Below are positions 1 to 11,349 of a stretch of DNA of 64,000 bases, one piece after another (position 1 is the first letter of the stretch; every line of letters starts with the position of its first letter). A program made the position numbers and the translations under genes. Origin of the DNA: Burkholderia latens (GTDB taxonomy: Bacteria > Pseudomonadota > Gammaproteobacteria > Burkholderiales > Burkholderiaceae); assembly GCF_001718795.1 (NCBI RefSeq), contig NZ_CP013435.1, positions 2,294,001 through 2,358,000 on the forward strand, in the 5' to 3' direction. Under the pieces are notes generated by a model that had not been told where the DNA came from, searched no databases, and saw only the letters and a program-made list of their open reading frames with translations.

Positions 1-272
1 CGGTAAGCACTCAATACTGCAAAAACGGGCTTTCGACAGGTTGGAATAAATCTTCAAAGATCGTCACCACACAGTTATCTGGCTGAACTGCATTTGGTAT
101 GATCTTTCGCACATTCGACCGGACTCTCGTCCGGGAGGTGTTGCGTCTTTATGAAAGCACAATGAAATTAATTGTCAATTATTCGAAATATTCGGCTGAA
201 ATGCTTACGCAATTCCGACGTTTCGGTGTCTGCTGACGATCGGGCGCGTTTTCCATGGAACGGGGTGACCGC
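1..272. other. Intergenic region upstream of vgrG
   Basis: No convincing gene is visible here in either strand. The stretch is more A+T rich than its surroundings, especially about 160-200, which fits a promoter zone for the type VI module that starts at 273. I looked for a sigma-54 type -24/-12 element and did not find one with correct spacing. I cannot place a confident sigma-70 promoter either. Confidence 0.4.
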
Positions 273-2780
273 ATGAGCGCGGAAGTATTGTTGAAGGCGC
301 TGCGTGGCGCACACGCGCAGTTCGATCGCATCATCAAGCTCGACACGCCGCTCGGCGATGACTGGCTCGTACCACTGTACGCGCAGATTCGCGCGCGCCT
401 CGGACGCAACTTCGAGGTAGTCGTCGATGCGTCATCCGCATTGGGCGACAAAATCAAGCTCAATGCGCTGATGCTGCAACCCGTCACGCTGTGGATTCGG
501 CAGACCGACGGAGGCTATCTGCCGATCCATGGCTATGTGCAGCGGGCTCGCCGCCTTGGAAATGACGGAAGCGTTTCGTATTTTCAGCTTCAGTTCGCTT
601 CGTGGCTAAGTTTCCTTAAACTCAGCAGCGATCGACGCGACTGGCAGGAAGCCAGCGGGTGGCAAATTCTCACCGACGTATTCGACAAGCATCCCCAGGC
701 GGCGGGCAATTATGGTCAGGAGCTGCGCACTGCGATGCGCTCGTATTCGCACCGTGTGCAGTGGGAAACCGACTGGAATTTCGTGCACCGTAGTCTGGAA
801 GAAGTCGGCGTATTTCCACGCTTTGATTTCGCGAAGGATGGCAAGTCGCACAAGGTCGTCATGATGGACGATCTGTATTTCGGGCCGTCGCTGCCGAATT
901 CGGAGATGAAGTTCAGCCACGCGGGTACCGACGAGGATTTCGACGGGCTTACTCAGCTGAGCGAACAGCAGGACGCGCAAAGTGCGACGCTGACGCTCGG
1001 CACCGTTGACTATAAGCGGCCTGACCTCGATAAACAGGCGAGCACGCCAGCGGCTGACCTCGATGAATTACCCGGTCAGGGCGAAGAGTATCTTTATACC
1101 GGCTCACAGACATGGGCCGAGTCCGATGCTGGACAACAACAGGCCCGCATCCGCACTGAGGAATGGGCTTCGCGAGCAAAACGCTATTTCGCGATCGGCA
1201 GTCCCCGCTATGCATTGCCCGGCTACTGGTTCAAGGTGTCGGGACATCCCCTCTTCGATGCATTGCCGGAGGAGGAGCGCGAACTGTCGATCATCGCGAG
1301 CGACTGGTTGATCCAAAATAACTTGCCCGGCATAGACGCGCTCACGCGATTTCCGCGTAGCCTGCGCAGCGAGATCGAACAGGTCAAGGCCGCCGGAACT
1401 GGCACGACCGTGAGCCACCGCGATGGCGGTATCGGATTTTTTCACGTCGAGATCGAAGCGCAACGCCGCAAGACGCCGTTCCGCAGCCCGTTCGAGCACG
1501 AGAAGCCCGAAATGCACTTGCAGACGGCGATCGTCGTGACGGACAGCGACGAGGAAATTGCCACGGACGACGGCAATCGTGTGCGGGTCCGGACGTCGAA
1601 CAGTCGAAAGGATCGCAATACGAAGTCCACGTCATGGATTCGCGCGGCGATGCCGGACGCAGGCTCGAAGCGCGGCGGCTACTTCCCGTTGCGCAAAGAT
1701 GATCAGGTGCTCCTCGGGTTCGTCAATGGCGACTGCGACCGGCCGGTAATCATCTCGCGACTGCACGGTGGCGCGACGATGCCGGTGTGGCACACGCACG
1801 GCCTGCTGTCCGGCTTCCGTTCTCGCGAATACGGCGGTGATGGCTTCAACCAGCTCGTCATGGACGACGCTACCGGTCAGAACCGGGTCCACCTCTACTC
1901 GTCGAGCTACAGTTCTCACCTGCATTTGGGCTACCTGATCGAGCAATCCGATAACACGCGCGGCTCGTTCCTCGGCAACGGATTCGACTTGAAGTCCGGC
2001 GCGTACGGCGCGGTACGCGCCGAGCAGGGGCTCTATGTATCGACGCAGCCAGCCACCGCCCAGCCGCTGAACGTAACGGCCGCCACCGATCCGCTTGCCG
2101 GCGCAGAAGCCGTGCTCGAGACCGTATCGAAGGCGAGTGAAACGAACCGTGCCGACAGCCTTCAGGACGGTCAGGCCGCGCTGAAGTCGTTCACCGACGC
2201 AACGCAGCGCACGGTCGCTGGTTCTGCCAGCGGCGGCCGTACAGCGGGCGGCGGCACGGGCAATGCGAACGGTTTTGCGAAGCCGGTGATGCTGCTGTCG
2301 AGTCCGGAAGGCATCGCCGCGTCGACGCAGCAGTCGGTGCATATCACGGCGAACCAGCACGCGAACGTCGTTGCAGGCAAGAACGTCAACTTGGCCGCCG
2401 GTAAAGGGTTACTAGTCAGCGTGCTCGACAGGATCAGCCTGTTCGCACAAAACCTCGGCATCAAGATTTTCGCGGCAAAGGGACCGGTAGACATTCAGGC
2501 GCAAAGCGGCTCGGCCTCGCTGGTCGGGCTGCAGGACGTGAAGATCGAAAGCGCGGACGGGCGGCTGATTCTGACGGCCGCGAAGGAAGTGTGGATCGGC
2601 GCGGGCGGCTCGTACATCAGCATCAAGGGCGGTCTGATCGAGAACGTGACGACCGGACAGATTCTGGAAAAATGCGGGAGTTGGGATAAACCAAGCGGTG
2701 GCAGCGGAATAAAGCTTGATCCGCTGAAGGCGACGCCAGTTTCGACTGACGGCGGCCGCGGTTCGCTCTTCTCCGGCTGA
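273..2780 (+). CDS. vgrG: Type VI secretion system tip protein VgrG
   Basis: VgrG trimers form the spike at the tip of the type VI secretion tube and carry effectors into neighbouring cells. The protein is about 835 residues. Residues 1-390 resemble the gp27-like Phage_GPD part, about 418-510 the gp5 OB-fold (GDCDRPVIISRLHGG region), and about 675-790 form the repetitive DUF2345 beta-helix extension. The extension suggests an effector-docking VgrG. I chose the ATG at 273 (MSAEVLL) because a G-rich stretch lies just upstream. An in-frame ATG at 255 would add six residues. The next gene starts 57 bases downstream and encodes the presumed cargo, and a PAAR gene closes the cluster. No TssA-M structural genes lie in the window, so this is an orphan vgrG island using an apparatus encoded elsewhere. 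The family call is firm; the cargo partnership is inferred from position. Confidence 0.95.
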   Translation: MSAEVLLKALRGAHAQFDRIIKLDTPLGDDWLVPLYAQIRARLGRNFEVVVDASSALGDKIKLNALMLQPVTLWIRQTDGGYLPIHGYVQRARRLGNDGSVSYFQLQFASWLSFLKLSSDRRDWQEASGWQILTDVFDKHPQAAGNYGQELRTAMRSYSHRVQWETDWNFVHRSLEEVGVFPRFDFAKDGKSHKVVMMDDLYFGPSLPNSEMKFSHAGTDEDFDGLTQLSEQQDAQSATLTLGTVDYKRPDLDKQASTPAADLDELPGQGEEYLYTGSQTWAESDAGQQQARIRTEEWASRAKRYFAIGSPRYALPGYWFKVSGHPLFDALPEEERELSIIASDWLIQNNLPGIDALTRFPRSLRSEIEQVKAAGTGTTVSHRDGGIGFFHVEIEAQRRKTPFRSPFEHEKPEMHLQTAIVVTDSDEEIATDDGNRVRVRTSNSRKDRNTKSTSWIRAAMPDAGSKRGGYFPLRKDDQVLLGFVNGDCDRPVIISRLHGGATMPVWHTHGLLSGFRSREYGGDGFNQLVMDDATGQNRVHLYSSSYSSHLHLGYLIEQSDNTRGSFLGNGFDLKSGAYGAVRAEQGLYVSTQPATAQPLNVTAATDPLAGAEAVLETVSKASETNRADSLQDGQAALKSFTDATQRTVAGSASGGRTAGGGTGNANGFAKPVMLLSSPEGIAASTQQSVHITANQHANVVAGKNVNLAAGKGLLVSVLDRISLFAQNLGIKIFAAKGPVDIQAQSGSASLVGLQDVKIESADGRLILTAAKEVWIGAGGSYISIKGGLIENVTTGQILEKCGSWDKPSGGSGIKLDPLKATPVSTDGGRGSLFSG

Positions 2781-2837
2781 CGCTCGGTCCGACAACCCCG
2801 TAGCGACAAAAAAGAGAAACGAGAGATTCCGAGAAAC

Positions 2838-5585
2838 ATGAGCAATAGCCACCCTACCGCGAAGCCAGCGCCGCCGGCCAAGCCGGCGACCGCCCCGAGC
2901 GCACCTGCAACAGCACCGTACACGCCGCTAAACTGGGCCTTTCCGTTCTCACCGGTCGGCAAAGATGACCCTGCCAACCCGATGACCTATATGAAGGCGC
3001 TGGCAGCCGCCGAAGACGGGTTCTATCCACTGGGTGCGAATGGCATGTGGCATGGCGGCATCCACTTCGACCAGAACACGGCTGCCCAGTTGAAGCACGA
3101 CGACGGCATTCGCGCGATCGCCGATGGCGAAGTCGTCGCGTACAGGCTCGACAGCAAGTATCCGGAACAGGACTACCAAGACGGCCGCCACGCGTTGTAT
3201 TCGACGGGCTTCGTGCTCATCCGTCATCGGCTGAAACTGCCTCCGCCCCCACCTCCGTCCGCAAAGCCGGAGCCAGCCAACAATGCTGCAGCCCAACCGG
3301 CAACGTCATCCCCGGCGCCAGCAACGGCGACGCCAGTCCCAACGTCGAGCACGACACCACCCGGCAAGAACGAAACGCTCACGTTCTTCAGCCTGTACAT
3401 GCACACGATGGACCACAATAGCTACCAGTCGGCGGCAGAACAGGCGAAAGTCGCTCAGGTCGACCGCTTCAAGCTGAACATGGGGCCAATGCCGTATTGG
3501 GAAGGCGATCGTTACTATCGGGTCGGCGACAAGGCGAAAGACAAGCAAGAGGTCCCGCTGCCAAAGGTGCCCGTGCCATCATTGCGTGACACGATCAATC
3601 GCGATGTACTCGGAGAGTTCATCCAGAGCGATTTCAAGAAGGTGCCCGAGCCGGAAGAAGACACGAAAGACACAACACCGCTCCCGCCGCCGGTCACGGG
3701 CCTCCGCATCCGTGAGCTGCCGAACGGCAAGAGCAAAATCCTCGGTATCTTGCCGCAAGGTACAGAGTTGACCGTCTCGGACACGGACGACCAAACAAAA
3801 GTGAACCCCGGCTGGGCGAAAATCAAGGCGATCAAGTCCGGCACTCCGGCTGCGGCCGTTGTCGGTCAGTCCGTATCGCCGCACGCGCCATACGGGTACG
3901 TCTTCCTCGGAGAACTTGATCCGATCGTCGATCCGAAACCGCTGGATACAGTCGTCGTGCTAAAGCAGCCTTATGCGGTGAAGGCTGGCGACGTCATCGG
4001 CCAGTTCGGCCACTATCTACGGTACCCGGACGCGAAGCTATTGCCAGCGAAGCCAACCCGGCCACTGCTACACCTGGAAGTGTTCGCAGGCCCCGAACTC
4101 GAAGCATTCATCCAGAAGAGCCGCGAGCGGGCAAAGCAGTTACCTGCATCCAAAGCATTTCTAGAAATCTCGCCGGGTGCGCGGCTCGTAACCGACCTCC
4201 CAGAACCGGACCAGAAACTGCAGCCCGGTACCAAACTTGTACCTTTCGCCGCCGACGCAAAGGGCAAATGGGTCAAGGTGCAACCGAAAACAGCCGCACC
4301 AGTACATGGTGGCCGACACACGAAGCCGGTATTCAACGACGCCGGGGCGCCCGTTTGGGTGGACGGCAGCCTCGCCAACACGACCACCACTGCTATCGTG
4401 CCGGGCTGGAAGGATTTCCCGCTGAACTTCTCCAACGCCAAGGGGCCTGGCGCGGATTTCCGTGACGTGTTCCGGAGCGTCGACTTGGAGAAGAACGGTC
4501 CGGGGAGCATCGCGAAAGATGACAAGGGGCGTCACTGGTATTACGTGGAGATCGGTACCAAGGACGGTAGTACCCGCAACGGATGGGTGTGCGAGCAGGA
4601 CCATCCGCTCGTGCGAATGTGCGGGCCGTGGGACTGGCCGGGCTTCGAACTGGTCGACAACAGCAGCATCATGCCGGTCGACATGCTCAAGCGGTACATC
4701 CACGTCGCCGAACAATTTCTGGCCGATGAAAGCAAAACCGAATTCGAGGCGAGCGCCGCAACGGTCAATGCGAGCCCGCTCATTACAAAGCTCGAGAAGG
4801 CGATTGACACGAATCACGACGGAAAGGTGACAGCGCAGGAACTGAAGCACGCGCAGGAAACGCCGTGGATAGCAGAAGCCCTCTCCCACCTCGTCGTGCG
4901 GTGTGAAAGCGAATGGGGCGGTGGCCTGGGTAAGTGGGAAGCATTGTCGCCGTTGATGAAGAAGCTACTGTGGCTGTGGAAAACTGAGATCGAGCGGATC
5001 GGAAAATTGCAGTGGTGGGAGCAAGTCACCAGTGTCGACGGCTTCCCAAAGGAGCCCAGTCCTTGGCACTTCCATCCGATCGGGATTGTCGGCAATTTCA
5101 TCGCAAAGCCTGTCACTGGCGAAAACAACTTCACAGAAGAAGACGCTAGGGACGCACTAAAATACATTTTCGACAAGTATGGACGTACCATCGCCGAGAC
5201 GGTTGAGCGTATGTATCGGACGGAAACGAGACACTTCCAATCGAGTCAATATCGTCGATGCGGAACGGGCGGCATGGAAGTACATGGTCCAGCGCCGTAC
5301 TATGGATGGACTCCCGATTTTTACAGCGAACCTCCGATTGGAACATGGGCAGCCTTTGAAGGTGCCGGCCTCAGCGGCGTAGGAGGAAATGCGCAAGTTA
5401 CGAATCGAAAGAAAGTGTTCGTCGTGGTTTCGTCGGTGCGCGTAGGCATGGAGTTCAAGGCCAAGTATATAGTGCACTACAACGGAAATTACGCACGATG
5501 GTTTTCAACCGACGCAAATGCACAAGCGGTTTACAGAAAAACACTCGAATCCATAACACCACGAATCGTGAATTCATTTCAGTGA
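2838..5585 (+). CDS. VgrG-linked multidomain effector, predicted peptidoglycan hydrolase (M23-like, SH3-like, EF-hand/lysozyme-like)
   Basis: This 915-residue protein sits between vgrG and a small exported protein, the usual place for a type VI cargo toxin. It has no signal peptide and starts with a Pro/Ala-rich leader. Near residues 60-120 lies an M23 metallopeptidase-like segment (WHGGIHFD, His76 and Asp78). After a proline-rich linker come the motif YMH and later LLHLEVF, which look like the remaining M23 zinc motifs, split by an SH3-like insert at about 287-350. A second SH3-like stretch follows near 450-520. The C-terminal third has a canonical EF-hand loop (D657, N659, D661, E668) followed by RCESEWGG (Glu690, Glu692), typical of lysozyme-like modules in VgrG-linked toxins. 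The layout recalls the dual amidase/lysozyme effector TseP of Aeromonas. Cell-wall hydrolysis is inferred from motifs. The first His of the usual HxH zinc motif is Leu here, so the M23 part may be altered or inactive. Confidence 0.75.
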   Translation: MSNSHPTAKPAPPAKPATAPSAPATAPYTPLNWAFPFSPVGKDDPANPMTYMKALAAAEDGFYPLGANGMWHGGIHFDQNTAAQLKHDDGIRAIADGEVVAYRLDSKYPEQDYQDGRHALYSTGFVLIRHRLKLPPPPPPSAKPEPANNAAAQPATSSPAPATATPVPTSSTTPPGKNETLTFFSLYMHTMDHNSYQSAAEQAKVAQVDRFKLNMGPMPYWEGDRYYRVGDKAKDKQEVPLPKVPVPSLRDTINRDVLGEFIQSDFKKVPEPEEDTKDTTPLPPPVTGLRIRELPNGKSKILGILPQGTELTVSDTDDQTKVNPGWAKIKAIKSGTPAAAVVGQSVSPHAPYGYVFLGELDPIVDPKPLDTVVVLKQPYAVKAGDVIGQFGHYLRYPDAKLLPAKPTRPLLHLEVFAGPELEAFIQKSRERAKQLPASKAFLEISPGARLVTDLPEPDQKLQPGTKLVPFAADAKGKWVKVQPKTAAPVHGGRHTKPVFNDAGAPVWVDGSLANTTTTAIVPGWKDFPLNFSNAKGPGADFRDVFRSVDLEKNGPGSIAKDDKGRHWYYVEIGTKDGSTRNGWVCEQDHPLVRMCGPWDWPGFELVDNSSIMPVDMLKRYIHVAEQFLADESKTEFEASAATVNASPLITKLEKAIDTNHDGKVTAQELKHAQETPWIAEALSHLVVRCESEWGGGLGKWEALSPLMKKLLWLWKTEIERIGKLQWWEQVTSVDGFPKEPSPWHFHPIGIVGNFIAKPVTGENNFTEEDARDALKYIFDKYGRTIAETVERMYRTETRHFQSSQYRRCGTGGMEVHGPAPYYGWTPDFYSEPPIGTWAAFEGAGLSGVGGNAQVTNRKKVFVVVSSVRVGMEFKAKYIVHYNGNYARWFSTDANAQAVYRKTLESITPRIVNSFQ

Positions 5586-5591
5586 TCCGAC

Positions 5592-6296
5592 ATGAGAATC
5601 GTTGATAAAATCGTAACACTCACCCTCCTTCTGTTGATTTCATGCGGCGTCCACGCCTCAGCTGATATCTGCAAAAGCGAATTAAGAGAGTTGGTCGTGC
5701 CTCCGCTTGAGCACGTTGCAATGAACAAGAAGGACATCCACGCTGATATTGAGGATGTGTCTGATGGGATCTATAGTGTCAGACTGTATGTTGCTGCGGA
5801 TAGCCCCGACAATCTTGACAAGCAAGTGTCCATCGGCTGGGTGAATTTGGATACAAATTCGATGAAGGCGTTGGATGTGACACGAGACCCTGAACATCCA
5901 GACGTACTGAAGGTGAATGAGTCAAAATACCGAAAGTTCATTTCGGATTGTATTCACAAGCCATCGAAAGCAGCTTTGAACTGCGACGAACTCAATAAGC
6001 AGGCCTCGAAGCTTGCTATTGACATACCTCAATCGCAAAGTGGGATGGCAGTCATTGGAAGCGGTCGCCTTCAGTTCTATTCAGCACCAGATTACACGTG
6101 TAAAACCCCAGGAGTTTTTATTTTGACTGGAGAATCCGTCGATGCGTACACTAGCTATCATGGATTCACGTTTGTGGCTTACCAAAATCCGAAGAAAACC
6201 AGCTCAGTTCGCGGCTGGGTAAGAAGTAACCGACTGCGATCCAACAGCCTTGGCACTGCCCCGCGGCAACCGGCTGGTAGCGAGACCACCAAATGA
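5592..6296 (+). CDS. Exported candidate immunity protein for the upstream effector
   Basis: The 234-residue product has a clear N-terminal export signal: a charged start, a hydrophobic core, then either a signal peptidase I site after HASA or a possible lipobox (LISC). It is therefore periplasmic or lipid-anchored. Residues about 150-215 look SH3-like (YSAPDYTC... VRGWV). It starts six bases after the effector stop, and the PAAR gene overlaps its last codons. Position and periplasmic destination fit an immunity protein guarding the cell wall against a peptidoglycan hydrolase. Its base composition is clearly richer in A+T than the neighbours, a common sign of recently acquired immunity genes. 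No named family is recognised with certainty, and the immunity role is inference. Confidence 0.65.
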   Translation: MRIVDKIVTLTLLLLISCGVHASADICKSELRELVVPPLEHVAMNKKDIHADIEDVSDGIYSVRLYVAADSPDNLDKQVSIGWVNLDTNSMKALDVTRDPEHPDVLKVNESKYRKFISDCIHKPSKAALNCDELNKQASKLAIDIPQSQSGMAVIGSGRLQFYSAPDYTCKTPGVFILTGESVDAYTSYHGFTFVAYQNPKKTSSVRGWVRSNRLRSNSLGTAPRQPAGSETTK

Positions 6297-6544
6297 TGAA
6301 TCTCATCCGCATCGGTGACGACACCGATCACGGCGGCAAGGTTGAAACCGGCTCAAATACGATGCGCTTTGACGGCCGCTACGTCGCGCGCAAGGGTGAT
6401 CGCGTGTCGTGCCCGCAGCATCCCGACGTGTCGCCCAACCTCATCGAGGAAGGCGACACGTCGATGACGGATGATGGCGTCCCGATCGCGCGGCACGGTC
6501 ATCGCGCAACGTGTGGCTGTCTTCTGATTTCGAGTCTCACTTGA
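6293..6544 (+). CDS. PAAR-domain type VI spike tip protein
   Basis: The 83-residue protein has the PAAR-like pattern of a sharpening cone that caps VgrG: an early GD..DHGG turn, KGDRVSCPQHPD near the middle and ARHGHRATCGC near the end, with His and Cys residues suited to bind the single zinc. It overlaps the stop of the preceding gene by a few bases (ATGATG), so the two are probably translationally coupled. It closes the vgrG-effector-immunity-PAAR set. It carries no C-terminal toxin extension, so it is a stand-alone tip rather than a specialised effector. A second ATG at 6296 is an equally possible start. Confidence 0.85.
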   Translation: MMNLIRIGDDTDHGGKVETGSNTMRFDGRYVARKGDRVSCPQHPDVSPNLIEEGDTSMTDDGVPIARHGHRATCGCLLISSLT

Positions 6545-6590
6545 GCGAGACAACGAGTTTTTCCACTGCCATGCCGACGCGCGGCCGGCC

Positions 6591-8606
6591 TCACGGATGC
6601 CGAATGTAATCCACCAACGCCCGCGTATACTCATCCGGCTCGCGATCCAGGAGACTCACGACGATCGCCACCACGAACCCCGCCGGCACGCCGAACACGC
6701 CTGAACTGATCGGCTCGATCCCGAACCACGTCCGTCCGGCAAACCCAGTGAGCTGTGTGAAATACGGATACGTCGACACGATGTAATACACACAAACGGC
6801 GAGCCCCGTCAGCATCCCGGCGATCGCACCGCGCGTCGTCGTGCGTTTCCAGAACACGCCCAGCACGAGCACCGGAAAGAAGCTGGATGCCGCAAGCGAG
6901 AACGCTGCGCCGACGAGAAACAAAATCTTCCCGGTATTTAGCGACGCCACATACGACGCGAACAGCGCAACCCCGAGCAGCAGCACCTTCGAGATCGTCA
7001 CGCGACGCTGGCTCGACGCGTCCGGCGCGACCATGCAGTAATAGACATCGTGCGACAACGCATTCGCGATCGTCAGCAGCAACCCGTCCGCGGTCGACAG
7101 CGCGGCCGCGAGCGCCCCCGCCGCGATCAAGCCGGACACGACATACGGCAAGCCTGCGATCTCCGGCGCGGCCAGCACGACCATATCGGGCTGCATCTGT
7201 ATTTCCGACCAGTGGACGATGCCGTCGCGAATCACCTCGACGACGCTGATCAGATCGGGCTCGAAGTGATGCCACTGCGTGACCCATGCGGGCAGCTCGG
7301 CGATCGGCCGCCCGACGAGGTTCGTGAGAATCTCGTACTTGATCATCACCGCCAGCACCGGCACGCTCAGATAGAACAGCGCGATGAAGAACAACGTCCA
7401 GCCGACCGAGCGCCGCGCGGACGCTACCGACGTCGTCGTGTTGTAGCGCGTGAGAATGTGCGGCAGGCTCGCGGTGCCGAGCGACAGGCAAAGCAGCAAC
7501 GCGAGAAAATTCCGCTCGCGCGGCTTGCGCGCGTCGTCGTTCGCGGCGGGAAACGGTTCATGCATCGGCACGGGCGGTTCCGCCCGCGCAAGCAGATCGT
7601 CGCGTGCCTGGGTCCACGCGACGCGCGCCGCCGTCGGATCGCGCGGAAAGTCGGCGAGCTCGCGCTCGCGCTGATTGATCTCGCGCAGCGGTCCGTTGTG
7701 GCGCCGCAGGTCCGCGAGCTGCTCGACGAGTTGCTGGCGTGCGTTCGCATACGAGCCCGGCAGACGATCGAGTTGCGTCTGAATGATCGCGGCCTGCCGC
7801 CGATACGCAGCCCTCACCTGCTGTTCCTCGGCTGCGTCGCGCACCTGCGCCTCGCGCGCGGCCACGCGCTCCATCAGCTTGCCGTAATTGAACTGCGGCA
7901 CCGGACCGAGCCCGTTCTTCATCGCAATCAGCGACACAGGTATCAGGATCGCGCTGATCAGGATGATGTACTGCGCGACCTGCGTCCACGTGACCGCGCG
8001 CATCCCGCCGAGAAACGAGCACACCAGAATGCCGGCGAGTCCGCAGAAGATGCCGATCGCGAAGTCGACGCCGATGAAGCGCGTCGCGATCAGGCCGATC
8101 CCCTGGATTTGCGCGACCAGGTAGACGAACGAGCACAGGATCGCCGCACCGGCCGCGAGCGCGCGCACGGCGGTGCTCGAAAACCGCGTGCCAAGAAAAT
8201 CGGGAATCGTGTAGCGCGCGAGCTTGCGCACGTAAGGCGCAAGCAGGAACGCAACGAGACAGAACCCGCCGGTCCATCCCATCACGTACGCGAGCGCATC
8301 GTAGCCGGTTGCGTAGAGCGAGCCGGCGAGACCGATGAACGATGCCGCGGACAACCAGTCGGCCGCCGTCGCCATGCCGTTGAACGCTGACGGCACGCGC
8401 CTACCGGCCACGTAGTACTCGACAAGGTCGGACGTGCGCGACAGCAGTCCGATCACCGCATACACGGCGATCGGCACGAACAGGAACACGTAGCCGATCC
8501 ATACGCCGGAGCCGGTCGCGCGCTCGATCCGCCACAGTAGCAGCACGAACCCGAGAAAGCCCAGCGTATAGAGCGCGTACGCGCGAATCAGCCGATGCGT
8601 CAGCAT
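6591..8606 (-). CDS. Sodium:solute symporter, large subunit (VC_2705-type SSF)
   Basis: This 671-residue inner-membrane protein belongs to the solute:sodium symporter family, with about 13 predicted membrane helices and the SSF signature region (about 150-240). Residues about 243-360 form a long charged, Arg/Gln/Glu-rich insertion that looks like a cytosolic coiled coil. That loop is known in the SSF subgroup that pairs with a small DUF4212 subunit, which is encoded directly upstream with three bases between the genes. The pair lies just downstream of acs, so an acetate or other short carboxylate is a plausible substrate, as for ActP. The sequence does not prove the substrate. Confidence 0.88.
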   Translation of the reverse strand: MLTHRLIRAYALYTLGFLGFVLLLWRIERATGSGVWIGYVFLFVPIAVYAVIGLLSRTSDLVEYYVAGRRVPSAFNGMATAADWLSAASFIGLAGSLYATGYDALAYVMGWTGGFCLVAFLLAPYVRKLARYTIPDFLGTRFSSTAVRALAAGAAILCSFVYLVAQIQGIGLIATRFIGVDFAIGIFCGLAGILVCSFLGGMRAVTWTQVAQYIILISAILIPVSLIAMKNGLGPVPQFNYGKLMERVAAREAQVRDAAEEQQVRAAYRRQAAIIQTQLDRLPGSYANARQQLVEQLADLRRHNGPLREINQRERELADFPRDPTAARVAWTQARDDLLARAEPPVPMHEPFPAANDDARKPRERNFLALLLCLSLGTASLPHILTRYNTTTSVASARRSVGWTLFFIALFYLSVPVLAVMIKYEILTNLVGRPIAELPAWVTQWHHFEPDLISVVEVIRDGIVHWSEIQMQPDMVVLAAPEIAGLPYVVSGLIAAGALAAALSTADGLLLTIANALSHDVYYCMVAPDASSQRRVTISKVLLLGVALFASYVASLNTGKILFLVGAAFSLAASSFFPVLVLGVFWKRTTTRGAIAGMLTGLAVCVYYIVSTYPYFTQLTGFAGRTWFGIEPISSGVFGVPAGFVVAIVVSLLDREPDEYTRALVDYIRHP

Positions 8607-8609
8607 GGA

Positions 8610-8954
8610 TCAGCGCGCATGGTGTACCTCGGCCGCCTGCGCCGCATGGTCGTCGTACGCGCGCCGCAGCGTGCGGTCCGCACGCTGCATCAGCCCGATG
8701 TACACGACGATCAGCACGAGATACACGAGAATCGCGCCCTGCGCGCCGACATAGAACGGCAGGCTGAAGCCGGCAAAGCGGATGCCCGCGAGCGCGGGTG
8801 CAAAAAACGGTACGACGAACGACACGGAAAAGCCGATCGCCATCAGCACCACGATCAGCACGACATTGAAGCGCCAATAGCGCGCGTGAGCACGCGCGAG
8901 CGGTTCGGGTACGGGCGGCGGCGCGACAGGCGCCGGACGGGACGGAACGGTCAT
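8610..8954 (-). CDS. DUF4212 small subunit of the sodium/solute symporter
   Basis: The 114-residue protein has a Pro-rich N-terminus followed by two strong membrane helices (about 31-51 and 66-88) and a short charged tail. The motif AHARYWRFN before helix 1 is typical of DUF4212 proteins, which are co-encoded with VC_2705-type symporters. The stop lies three bases before the start of the large subunit, indicating one transcript. I chose the ATG at 8954. Open frame continues upstream, but only as an antisense shadow of acs. Confidence 0.85.
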   Translation of the reverse strand: MTVPSRPAPVAPPPVPEPLARAHARYWRFNVVLIVVLMAIGFSVSFVVPFFAPALAGIRFAGFSLPFYVGAQGAILVYLVLIVVYIGLMQRADRTLRRAYDDHAAQAAEVHHAR

Positions 8955-8965
8955 GCCGTTATTTA

Positions 8966-9011
8966 GCAAAAAGCCCCTGCGCGGGCAATCGGTGATTGCC
9001 GCGCAGGGGCT
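8966..9011 (-). terminator. Rho-independent terminator after acs
   Basis: Read on the - strand, a near-perfect stem of about 18 pairs with a three-base loop and one bulge (arms 8972-8990 and 8994-9011) is followed by a run of five T. It lies 30 bases after the acs stop and just before the DUF4212 start. It should end or attenuate acs transcripts, so the symporter genes may be expressed at a lower level or from read-through. Confidence 0.8.
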
Positions 9012-9040
9012 CGCGCGCGCAATGCGCGCAACCGGCGTGC

Positions 9041-11023
<1,983 letters not shown>

Positions 11024-11349
11024 CGACTACCCCTTGGTGAACATGAATCCTCTGCATGGCGGCGCGATCGTGCGCGCCGCGCGTCTTGGCCGGCGCATCT
11101 GCGCCGTGTCTCCCACTCACCCGCGCGCCGCCCGAAGGCTGCACGCGATGCTGCGCCGCACCACGTCACGCGTCGGTGAACGGTGGGTCCGGCACTTTCC
11201 ACGATAAGCGCTCGAACTTACCCGTCACTTACGCAGACGCGCGGTTTCGCACGCCGCGTCGCGTTCCGGCCGGCGACCTTGCGGTCCGCTTTACGCTGTT
11301 ACAAATGCGACCCTACAATCCTAACTGAACTCGCCCCCCGGACTCCAGC
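11024..11349. other. Divergent intergenic region between acs and a DMT exporter
   Basis: No gene is supported here. The region should hold the acs promoter on the - strand and the exporter promoter on the + strand. A TACAAT hexamer at 11314-11319 is a plausible -10 for the + strand gene that begins at 11350, although the matching -35 (TTACGC at 11291) is poor. Much of the remaining stretch is G+C rich with short GCGC palindromes and shows nothing I can name. Confidence 0.35.
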
